Assembly (NCBI GenBank): GCA_902796455.1
Contig: CADBPH010000052.1
Span: 1 to 5,208, forward strand
Direction of reading: 5' to 3'
DNA: 5,208 nucleotides
Origin: an uncultured Bacteroidia bacterium
Lineage (GTDB): Bacteria; Bacteroidota; Bacteroidia; Bacteroidales; UBA932
Within the stretch, counting starts at the first letter, position 1, and each line of letters opens with the position of its first letter. Both the position numbers and the translations under genes were made by a program. The notes below the pieces were generated by a model. The model ran no database searches and was not told the DNA's origin. It worked only from the letters and a program-made list of their open reading frames with translations. Of the stretch, positions 1 to 5,208 are shown piece after piece.

Positions 1-1
1 T

Positions 2-2032
2 TCCTCGCAGCATTTGCTGCTGGCGCTCTGCCGGACGACCGGCAGTTACGGCCAGGCCTATCTCCGCAGCATCGGGATCGACTACGGCCGGATTCTGTCC
101 CTGATGGAAAAAGACGGCATGCTTTCCTCCGGCGACGACGGGCAGCAAGACCAAGGGGATGACGGGGACGGAATCGGCGCACGGGAAGATGCGCCCCGCG
201 AGAATGCCAGAATCGACTTGGACGAATTCGGATATGACCTGACCAAAGCGGCCGCCCAGGGCCGTCTGGACCCGGTTGTGGGCCGTGAAAACGAAATCAG
301 CCGCGTGGTTGAAATCCTCGGACGGCGCAAGAAAAACAACCCCATGCTCATCGGCGAGCCCGGGGTCGGGAAATCCGCCATCGTCGAAGGGATTGCGTTG
401 AAGATCGCTTCCGGAGAGATCTCGCCGGTGCTGGCCAAGAAACGGATCCTGTCCCTGGACATTGCTTCGGTCGTCGCCGGGACGAAATACCGCGGCGATT
501 TTGAGAAACGGCTCAAATCCATCATCAGCGCGGCCACGTCGGATCCGGACCTGATCCTGTTCATCGACGAATTCCACACCATCGTGGGAGCCGGCGGGGC
601 GCAGGGCAGCCTGGACGCGGCCAACATGCTGAAACCCGCCCTTGCACGCGGGGAAATCCAATGCATCGGGGCCACGACGATGGATGAATTCACCAAGATT
701 GTCGAAAAAGACGGCGCCCTGGACCGCCGCTTCCAGAAAATCGTGGTTGAACCGACGGATGTCAAGGAGTCCATCGGAATCCTCGGCAAGCTCCGCCCCA
801 ATTACGAAGAATTCCACCATGTCTCCTATACAGACGAAGCGATTGAAGCCTGCGTCCGCCTCACCGACCGGTATATCACGGACAAATCCCTGCCGGACAA
901 GGCCATCGATGCCATGGATGAAGCCGGTTCGATGGTCCGCCTGAAAGGGAAGAAAAACGCAGTCGTGGACGAAGATGACATCGCAGCGGTCGTTTCCAAG
1001 ATGACCGGGATCCCGGTGACAAAGGTGGCAGAGTCCGAAGGGAACCGGATCATGAAGATGAAAGGACGGCTCCGCGGGCGGATTATCGGCCAGGACCAGG
1101 CCATCGACACCGTTGTCGGGGCCATCCAACGCAACCGGGCCGGGCTGAAGGATCCTTCCCGCCCCATCGGCTCGTTCCTTTTCTTCGGTCCGACCGGTGT
1201 CGGAAAGACCCAGTTGGCCAAATGCCTGGCAGAATACCTGTTCGATTCGGAAGAAAACATCGTCCGGATCGACATGAGTGAATACATGGAGAAGTTCTCG
1301 GTGTCCCGGCTGATCGGCGCGCCTCCCGGCTATGTCGGCTACGAGGAGGGCGGACAACTCAGCGAGCGGGTGCGGCGGAAGCCGTACTGCGTCGTGCTGC
1401 TGGACGAAATCGAAAAAGCGCACCCGGATATCTTCAACCTGCTGCTGCAAGTCCTGGATGACGGGCGCCTCACGGACAGTGAGGGACGGCTGGTCAGTTT
1501 CAAGAATACCATCGTCATCATGACGTCGAATGTGGGCAGCCGGGAAATAGAGGAATATGGAAAGGGAGTCGGTTTTTCGACATCGGGACGAAGCGTCGCC
1601 CGCAATCACCAGAGTATCCTGGAAAAAGCCGTCCGGAAAGCCTTCCCGCCCGAGTTCATCAACCGCGTGGACGAGAAGGTGTTTTTCAACGCCCTGACAC
1701 GGGACGATATTGAGCAAATCATTGACATTGAGCTGAAAGGGCTGCGAGAGCGGGCGGAAGAAGCCGGCTATAAACTGACGGTGACGCCTTCGGCAAAGAA
1801 ATTTATCGCGGATGCCGGCTATGATCCCGCTTTCGGCGCCAGGCCGCTGAAACGCGCCCTGATGAAATATGTGGAAGATCCGGTCTCAGAGTTCATTATC
1901 TCGGACCGCGTCCTTCGGAGCAAGAAGAAAGGACCTTCGGACCCCAGGTGGCTGCGTGTGAGCCTGGGCCCGGATAAGGAAAGCACGATGGTCTCCCTGA
2001 AGAAAGAAACGGTCGAACCGGTTCCCTCTTAG
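2..2032 (+). CDS. clpC: ClpC-type AAA+ unfoldase, ATP-binding subunit of Clp protease (5' end outside window)
   Basis: This is a cytoplasmic ring-forming unfoldase expected to feed substrates to the ClpP peptidase. The frame is open from base 2, and the first codons read as the end of a Clp N-domain (SSQHLLLALC...), so the true start lies upstream and the TTG at 14 is internal. An Asp/Gly-rich linker follows (about 100-217). The first AAA+ module has Walker A GEPGVGKS (353-376), pore loop KYRGD (485-499), Walker B ILFIDE (554-571) and arginine finger DRRF (722-733). The second has GPTGVGKT (1187-1210), pore GYVGY (1328-1342), LLDEIEKAH (1397-1423), NRVDE (1661-1675) and sensor-2 GARP (1835-1846). 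VGF at 1568-1576 matches the I/V-G-F/L ClpP-docking loop. The visible 676 codons are intact. The oddity is that the coiled-coil/UVR middle domain of ClpC is absent: only six residues (944-961) join DEAGSMVRL to the second module. The ClpC assignment rests on the second module and docking loop; ClpA, which also lacks a middle domain, is the alternative name. Confidence 0.93.
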   Translation, partial: SSQHLLLALCRTTGSYGQAYLRSIGIDYGRILSLMEKDGMLSSGDDGQQDQGDDGDGIGAREDAPRENARIDLDEFGYDLTKAAAQGRLDPVVGRENEISRVVEILGRRKKNNPMLIGEPGVGKSAIVEGIALKIASGEISPVLAKKRILSLDIASVVAGTKYRGDFEKRLKSIISAATSDPDLILFIDEFHTIVGAGGAQGSLDAANMLKPALARGEIQCIGATTMDEFTKIVEKDGALDRRFQKIVVEPTDVKESIGILGKLRPNYEEFHHVSYTDEAIEACVRLTDRYITDKSLPDKAIDAMDEAGSMVRLKGKKNAVVDEDDIAAVVSKMTGIPVTKVAESEGNRIMKMKGRLRGRIIGQDQAIDTVVGAIQRNRAGLKDPSRPIGSFLFFGPTGVGKTQLAKCLAEYLFDSEENIVRIDMSEYMEKFSVSRLIGAPPGYVGYEEGGQLSERVRRKPYCVVLLDEIEKAHPDIFNLLLQVLDDGRLTDSEGRLVSFKNTIVIMTSNVGSREIEEYGKGVGFSTSGRSVARNHQSILEKAVRKAFPPEFINRVDEKVFFNALTRDDIEQIIDIELKGLRERAEEAGYKLTVTPSAKKFIADAGYDPAFGARPLKRALMKYVEDPVSEFIISDRVLRSKKKGPSDPRWLRVSLGPDKESTMVSLKKETVEPVPS

Positions 2033-2044
2033 GAAAGCCCCGGG

Positions 2045-2068
2045 CCGCCTTTCTTTTAGAAAGAGCGG
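2045..2068. terminator. Hairpin between the convergent clpC and small ORF; possible weak terminator
   Basis: CCGCCTTTC (2045-2053) pairs with GAAAG (2059-2063) and GCGG (2065-2068) around a TTTTA loop. This gives nine base pairs with one bulged A at 2064. It begins 12 bases after the clpC stop and covers the stop codon of the minus-strand ORF. No T-tract follows the stem on either strand, so it is not a standard intrinsic terminator. It could be a weak bidirectional terminator or a 3'-end stabilising structure. A competing fold pairs GAAAG (2033-2037) with CTTTC (2049-2053), followed by four T. Confidence 0.4.
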
Positions 2069-2181
2069 ACATCCGTGATTTCCAGCCCCATCTCTGAAAT
2101 CATGTCCAGAAGGGTATTGAAGGAGGTCTGGGAAGAGACGACTGAGCTGAGGACATCGAGGTTGTATTCCGTATTTTTCAT
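2056..2181 (-). CDS. Small hypothetical protein, 41 aa
   Basis: Reading the minus strand, ATG at 2181-2179 opens 41 codons ending in TAA at 2058-2056. I do not recognise the family. The product starts MKNTEYNLDVLSS and ends EMGLEITDVRSF. It is acidic (three Glu and three Asp against one Lys and one Arg), has no signal peptide or membrane segment, no Cys, and a Ser/Thr-rich first half; the middle (SFNTLLDMISEM) could form an amphipathic helix. Support for a real gene is its position: it fills the gap between clpC and the AI-2E gene without overlapping either, and a clear Bacteroidota -7 box lies 21 bases upstream of the ATG, which predicts a leader of about 15 bases. No Shine-Dalgarno sequence is visible, as is normal in this phylum. 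It converges on clpC and diverges from the AI-2E gene. The alternative is a chance ORF over a noncoding transcript. Confidence 0.55.
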   Translation of the reverse strand: MKNTEYNLDVLSSVVSSQTSFNTLLDMISEMGLEITDVRSF

Positions 2182-2202
2182 GACTGAGTTGTTTTAACTG
2201 TT

Positions 2203-2211
2203 GCAAAGGTA
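2203..2211 (-). promoter_or_regulatory. Bacteroidota -7 promoter box (TAnnTTTGC) for the small ORF
   Basis: On the minus strand 2211-2203 reads TACCTTTGC, an exact match to the TAnnTTTG(C) -7 element used by the primary sigma factor of Bacteroidota. The ATG of the 41-residue ORF starts 21 bases downstream. A TTTG that could serve as the -33 element lies at 2229-2226, but the 14-base gap is shorter than the usual 19 or so, so the upstream element is weak or unusual. Confidence 0.6.
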
Positions 2212-2217
2212 CACCCA

Positions 2218-2242
2218 GCTTGTGCCAAAACAGTTTACAAGC
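2218..2242. repeat. Inverted repeat in the divergent promoter region; possible operator
   Basis: GCTTGT (2218-2223) and ACAAGC (2237-2242) form a perfect six-base inverted repeat. Inside it AAAC (2228-2231) and GTTT (2233-2236) extend the symmetry to ten pairs if four bases (GCCA, 2224-2227) are looped out. The repeat covers the likely -33 region of the minus-strand promoter and ends 23 bases before the AI-2E start codon. That position would suit an operator acting on both directions, but arms this short can arise by chance in AT-rich DNA. Confidence 0.3.
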
Positions 2243-2265
2243 AAACTTTTTTATAAAAAATTTGT

Positions 2266-3462
2266 ATGGAAAACGAAAGAAGCGTAGACAAATTGTCGCG
2301 GTATATCCTGTATACGGCTGCGGCCGCCGTGGTCTGCGCCGCCTGCTGGTATTTCCGCAATGTCCTGGTATACATCATCGTTGCGGCAGTCGTCTCCCTC
2401 ATCGGCCGCCCGATCAAGAACATGCTCGGCAAAATCCGCATCCGTGGGAAATCCCTCCCCGCCGGACTGCTGGCCATCCTGACCCTGATCGTCATTTTCA
2501 CCGTTTTCCTGGCCCTGATCACCCAGGTCATCCCGATTGTCTCCGGCATTGTGCAGAACGTCTCGACCAATTTCCAGAGCGGAGCGGAACTGGCCTCGCG
2601 AGAAGACTTCATGCGGCCCGTCGAACGGCTGAACGAATGGCTGATCAGCATCTTCCCCACGCTGGGGCCGGGATTCAACATCCAGGATAAGTTTTTCAAT
2701 TTCCTGCGCAACACTTTCAGTCTCTCCTCCGTCTCGTCGGTCATCGGGTCCGTTGCCTCCATCGTGGTCGACTTTGCCATCGGAATCTTTTCCGTCGTGT
2801 TCATCTCGTTCTTTTTCATCCGGGATGAACGCCTGTTCCAGAAAATCATCGCAGCCCTGATTCCGGACCGCTACGAAACGGACGACATCCATGCCATCGG
2901 GGACATCGAACACCTGCTGTCCCGGTATTTCGTCGGACTGATCATCGAGGTCCTCGGCGTATCCCTGCTGAATTTCCTCGGATTGCTGCTGGCCGCCCGC
3001 CTGAGTTTCCCTGCCGCCATCGGCATCGCCTTCATGACCGGCATCCTCAATGTCATCCCCTATGTGGGGCCATGGATCGGGGCCGCGATCGGAACCATTC
3101 TCGGGCTGGTCCTGAAATACAGTTCCGCCGTCGCAGTCGGCGCCGCCTTCAATCCGGCCACCGCGTTGATTGTCCTGCTGGCGGTTTTCGTCATCACCCA
3201 ACTGGTTGACAACTTCTTCTACCAGCCGATGATTTATTCGACGAGCATCAAGGCCAGCCCGCTGGAAATATTCATCGTCCTGCTGGTTGCCGGACACGTC
3301 GGGGGCATCGTCGGCATGCTTGTCGCCATCCCCGCCTACACGGTGATCCGTGTGATCGCCAGCCGCTTCTTCTACCATATCAAAGCCATCCGGAGGCTGA
3401 TTCCCGACAAGGAGGAAGAAGAGGCGAAAATGCATGAAACTATCATTAAACCAACAGATTAA
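2266..3462 (+). CDS. AI-2E/PerM-family (UPF0118) inner-membrane transporter
   Basis: This 398-residue polytopic membrane protein belongs to the family named for AI-2 exporter TqsA and permease PerM. Members have been linked to small-molecule or Na+/H+ export, so the substrate here is unknown. Hydrophobic stretches lie near residues 13-47 (a close pair), 64-93, 155-185, 221-243, 249-266, 270-283, 298-313 and 333-363. A soluble loop sits at about 94-150, as is usual in the family. Conserved signatures are NVIPYVGP at 262-269 and DNFFYQP at 315-321. The tail is charged (KEEEEAK near 382). Length is typical. The ATG is well supported: an in-frame TAA lies at 2254-2256 and the hydrophobic N-terminus follows directly. 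The leader is AT-rich with no clear -7 box; AAAATTTG at 2257-2264 is a poor match and would leave almost no leader. The hydrolase gene starts 9 bases after the stop, which suggests co-transcription. Confidence 0.9.
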   Translation: MENERSVDKLSRYILYTAAAAVVCAACWYFRNVLVYIIVAAVVSLIGRPIKNMLGKIRIRGKSLPAGLLAILTLIVIFTVFLALITQVIPIVSGIVQNVSTNFQSGAELASREDFMRPVERLNEWLISIFPTLGPGFNIQDKFFNFLRNTFSLSSVSSVIGSVASIVVDFAIGIFSVVFISFFFIRDERLFQKIIAALIPDRYETDDIHAIGDIEHLLSRYFVGLIIEVLGVSLLNFLGLLLAARLSFPAAIGIAFMTGILNVIPYVGPWIGAAIGTILGLVLKYSSAVAVGAAFNPATALIVLLAVFVITQLVDNFFYQPMIYSTSIKASPLEIFIVLLVAGHVGGIVGMLVAIPAYTVIRVIASRFFYHIKAIRRLIPDKEEEEAKMHETIIKPTD

Positions 3463-3471
3463 TAACTCATT

Positions 3472-4425
3472 ATGAAAAAAATCATCCTCTTCCTGGCAGC
3501 TGTGTTCTGCCTGGGATTAACCCTCAAGGCCGAAAAAGCCTACAAACCTTCCGCCACGTATCAATTCGCAACCAGGGACACCTGCGTCCTCTACATGGAT
3601 GTCTATAATCCGACGCCGGGCAGCGACCTGACGTTCGAAGGGCATCAGAAGCCCACCATCCTGTTTGTTTTCGGAGGCGGATTCATCGGCGGAGAGCGCT
3701 CGGCCGAACGCTATCTTTCCTGGTTCAAACTGCTCAATGATAACGGATACCGGCTGGTCACGATCGATTATCGCCTGGGGCTCAAAGGAATCGCTTTGAA
3801 ATTCAACTTGTTCCACCTGCTGGACAGCGCCAAGGCTACCAAGCATGCCGTCGACCTGGGTGTCGAAGACGTTTTCTCGGCCGTCAATTACCTGTGCGCC
3901 CATGCCAAAGAACTGGGAGTCGATCCGAAGAATATTGTCCTGTCGGGATCTTCCGCCGGTGCAATGATCTCCCTTTCATCCGCTTATGAAATCAGCCGCA
4001 AGATGGAAAGTACGAAAGCCCTGCCGAAAGACTTCCAGTTCGCCGGCCTGATTTCCTTCGCCGGAGCCATTGTCACGGACCTGGGGAAACCGGCTTACAT
4101 CGACGAGCCCTGCCCGCACCTGCTGCTGCACGGAACTGCCGATGAAACAGTCCAGTACAACAAGACTCAGCTGGGAAAATGGGGCATGTTCGGATCGAAT
4201 GTGCTGGCCGGGATTTTCCGCGAGAAAGGCTACAACTACAACATTATCCGTTACCACCAGCATGCCCACGACATTGCCGACAACTTCGTTCCGACATGGC
4301 CCGAGCAGAAGCGCTTCCTTGAAATCAACGTCATGAAAGGAGAGCGCAGGCGGGTGGATACCTGGAGCGACGACCCGACGGTCCCGTCCTGGAAAGCGGC
4401 GACCCTCGGCAGCCTGTACGACTAG
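3472..4425 (+). CDS. Exported alpha/beta hydrolase (esterase/acylhydrolase-like)
   Basis: This 317-residue protein has a Sec signal peptide: basic MKK, a hydrophobic core to about residue 17, and a likely signal peptidase I site after LKA at 20. No lipobox is present, so it is probably periplasmic or secreted. The alpha/beta-hydrolase fold shows an oxyanion strand-loop LFVFGGGFIGG (64-74), nucleophile elbow GSSAG (159-163, catalytic Ser161), an acid in LLLHGTADE (Asp224) and a C-terminal His in HQHAHDIAD (His266 most likely, His264 possible). The layout resembles the carboxylesterase/hormone-sensitive-lipase-like and BD-FAE-type hydrolases, but the usual HGGG reads FGGG. An insert of about 20 residues (104-125) after the DYRLG strand may form part of a lid. 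The substrate cannot be read from sequence: a short-chain or carbohydrate-linked ester is plausible, a peptide less so. It follows the AI-2E gene by 9 bases and ends before a strong terminator. Confidence 0.85.
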   Translation: MKKIILFLAAVFCLGLTLKAEKAYKPSATYQFATRDTCVLYMDVYNPTPGSDLTFEGHQKPTILFVFGGGFIGGERSAERYLSWFKLLNDNGYRLVTIDYRLGLKGIALKFNLFHLLDSAKATKHAVDLGVEDVFSAVNYLCAHAKELGVDPKNIVLSGSSAGAMISLSSAYEISRKMESTKALPKDFQFAGLISFAGAIVTDLGKPAYIDEPCPHLLLHGTADETVQYNKTQLGKWGMFGSNVLAGIFREKGYNYNIIRYHQHAHDIADNFVPTWPEQKRFLEINVMKGERRRVDTWSDDPTVPSWKAATLGSLYD

Positions 4426-4430
4426 AAGCA

Positions 4431-4443
4431 GTTGATTATCAAC
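4431..4443. repeat. Short perfect dyad just after the hydrolase stop
   Basis: GTTGATTATCAAC is a six-base inverted repeat around one central T, placed between the hydrolase stop and the main terminator stem. A one-base centre is too tight for an RNA hairpin loop without opening inner pairs, so it would be a DNA-binding dyad if functional. Chance is equally likely. Confidence 0.2.
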
Positions 4444-4446
4444 AAT

Positions 4447-4479
4447 AAAGGAGGCTGGCAGCCCAGCCTCCTTTTTTTT
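4447..4479 (+). terminator. Strong intrinsic terminator of the AI-2E/hydrolase operon
   Basis: GGAGGCTGG (4450-4458) pairs perfectly with CCAGCCTCC (4463-4471) around a CAGC loop, and eight T follow (4472-4479). The AAA at 4447-4449 can pair with the first three T, giving twelve pairs. It lies 21 bases after the hydrolase stop and 30 bases before the stop of the convergent phosphorylase. On the minus strand the stem is followed only by TTTATTGTT, so termination in that direction would be weaker. Confidence 0.93.
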
Positions 4480-4509
4480 GCCCCCTCACCGGAGGGCGAC
4501 AGAGATTCA

Positions 4510-5208
4510 CTATGCGGTCAGGCGGTCCAGGGCCAGTTCGACCAACTTGCGGACCAAAGCCTGATAATCCGGATTGCTGCTCTTGAGATACCGGTTGGCG
4601 ATGGCACAGCACACCGTACCGGCCTCATGGCCCAGATGCGCCGCCATACCCGCCAGGGCGGAACCTTCCATCTCGAAATTGGTTATCCGGTATCCGTCAT
4701 ATTGGAAGGACTCGATGTCCGCTATCATGTTCGGCATGGCCAGCGGCAAGCGGATAACCCGGCCCTGAGGGCCATAAAAGCCGCTTGCGGAGATTGTAAC
4801 GCCTTTTACCGTATCATCGGCGAACCGGTCGATCAGCGTCTGGCCGGCACGGACAAAATACGGAGCCGGAAGGTGGGGATCCCAATGGACGTGTTCCACG
4901 AAAGCCTTTTCCATATCCAGCAAAGAGATCTTGTCCCGGTCGGCATACCAGTTCAGCAGGCCGTCACACCCGACGGAAATGTGGGAAAAGATAAAAGAAC
5001 CCAGCGGGATGTCCGGCTGGACGGCGCCGCATGTGCCGATCCGTAGAATCGTCAGCGTACGGTGCTCGGGCTTCACTTCGCGCGTGGCGAAATCCACATT
5101 GGCCAGCGCGTCCAGTTCCGTCATGACAATGTCAATGTTGTCCGTTCCGATCCCGGTAGAAAGGACGGTCAGCCGTTTTCCGTTGTATTTTCCCGTGCAG
5201 GAGACAAA
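4510..5208 (-). CDS. Nucleoside phosphorylase, uridine phosphorylase-like (5' end outside window)
   Basis: This is a member of the PNP/UDP family (PF01048), which cleaves nucleosides with phosphate to a free base and ribose-1-phosphate in cytoplasmic salvage. The minus-strand frame is open from the window edge, giving 232 visible codons to the TAG at 4512-4510. The ATG at 5124 is not the start: upstream codons already encode family sequence (LTVLSTGIGTDNIDIV). The true start is probably some 50-60 codons outside, judged from a usual length near 290. Motifs visible are STGIGTDN (about 5154-5131), RIGTCGAV in the phosphate-binding region (5043-5020), GFYGPQGR (4782-4759) and FEMEGSAL, the ribose-binding EMEG element (4677-4654). 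These fit the uridine phosphorylase-like enzymes of Bacteroidota, but purine or broader pyrimidine specificity cannot be excluded. The gene converges on the hydrolase operon and its promoter is outside the window. Confidence 0.9.
   Translation of the reverse strand, partial: FVSCTGKYNGKRLTVLSTGIGTDNIDIVMTELDALANVDFATREVKPEHRTLTILRIGTCGAVQPDIPLGSFIFSHISVGCDGLLNWYADRDKISLLDMEKAFVEHVHWDPHLPAPYFVRAGQTLIDRFADDTVKGVTISASGFYGPQGRVIRLPLAMPNMIADIESFQYDGYRITNFEMEGSALAGMAAHLGHEAGTVCCAIANRYLKSSNPDYQALVRKLVELALDRLTA

Noticed and set aside
14..16. TTG at base 14 as the start of the Clp gene
   Set aside because: Codons 2-13 (SSQH) and those that follow are Clp N-domain sequence, so the frame simply enters from outside the window.
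82..801. Minus-strand open frame opposite the first AAA+ module
   Set aside because: It is a Ser/Arg/Pro-rich shadow of conserved AAA+ coding sequence in a GC-rich gene.
1886..2206. Minus-strand open frame running from the divergent region into clpC
   Set aside because: It overlaps about 150 bases of the clpC 3' end, its start falls inside the -7 box, and the product looks like random antisense sequence. The 41-codon ORF in another frame fits the gap and promoter better.
2251..3435. Long minus-strand open frame opposite the AI-2E gene
   Set aside because: It is the antisense of a hydrophobic protein: the Asp/Gly/Gln-rich product has no recognisable domain and mirrors Val/Leu/Ile codons. The plus strand has clear family motifs.
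4483..4496. Small hairpin CCCTC-ACCG-GAGGG beside the terminator
   Set aside because: It has only five pairs and no T-tract on either strand; on the minus strand a run of A follows. Probably chance.
4432..5046. Plus-strand open frame opposite the phosphorylase
   Set aside because: It begins within the dyad and terminator region and lies antisense to a well-supported enzyme gene; its product shows no known motif.
5122..5124. ATG at 5124 (minus) as the start of the phosphorylase
   Set aside because: The 28 codons upstream in frame encode conserved family sequence (STGIGTDNIDIV), so this Met is internal.

Overview
The window looks like chromosomal DNA from a Bacteroidota bacterium, most likely of the order Bacteroidales. 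This rests on the ClpC-type unfoldase and the nucleoside phosphorylase, which read like the forms known from that group, on a sigma-ABfr-type -7 box (TAnnTTTGC form) on the minus strand at 2211-2203, and on starts without a strong Shine-Dalgarno sequence. The coding DNA is fairly GC-rich, which fits a GC-rich lineage such as Rikenellaceae, but the genus cannot be fixed from this sequence.

Layout. (i) 2-2032, plus: the 3'-terminal part of a ClpC-type AAA+ unfoldase gene, whose start lies outside the window. It has both AAA+ modules and a ClpP-docking tripeptide, but the UVR-type middle domain expected in ClpC is replaced by a short linker. (ii) 2033-2265: a 233-base gap with more structure than first appears. 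It holds a hairpin (2045-2068), an unrecognised 41-residue minus-strand ORF (2056-2181), a good -7 promoter box for that ORF, and an inverted repeat (2218-2242) in the divergent region before the next plus-strand gene. (iii) 2266-3462 and 3472-4425, plus: an AI-2E/PerM-family membrane protein followed after 9 bases by an exported alpha/beta hydrolase, probably one operon. (iv) 4426-4509: a strong intrinsic terminator ends this operon. (v) 4510-5208, minus: a convergent nucleoside phosphorylase (uridine phosphorylase-like) that runs off the right edge.

How the genes relate. They look like ordinary housekeeping or cell-maintenance genes: protein quality control, a membrane permease of uncertain substrate, a periplasmic esterase or peptidase-like hydrolase, and nucleoside salvage. 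No shared pathway is evident. I see no mobile element, CRISPR array, tRNA or rRNA. The two points most worth checking are the missing ClpC middle domain and the small promoter-equipped ORF at 2056-2181.
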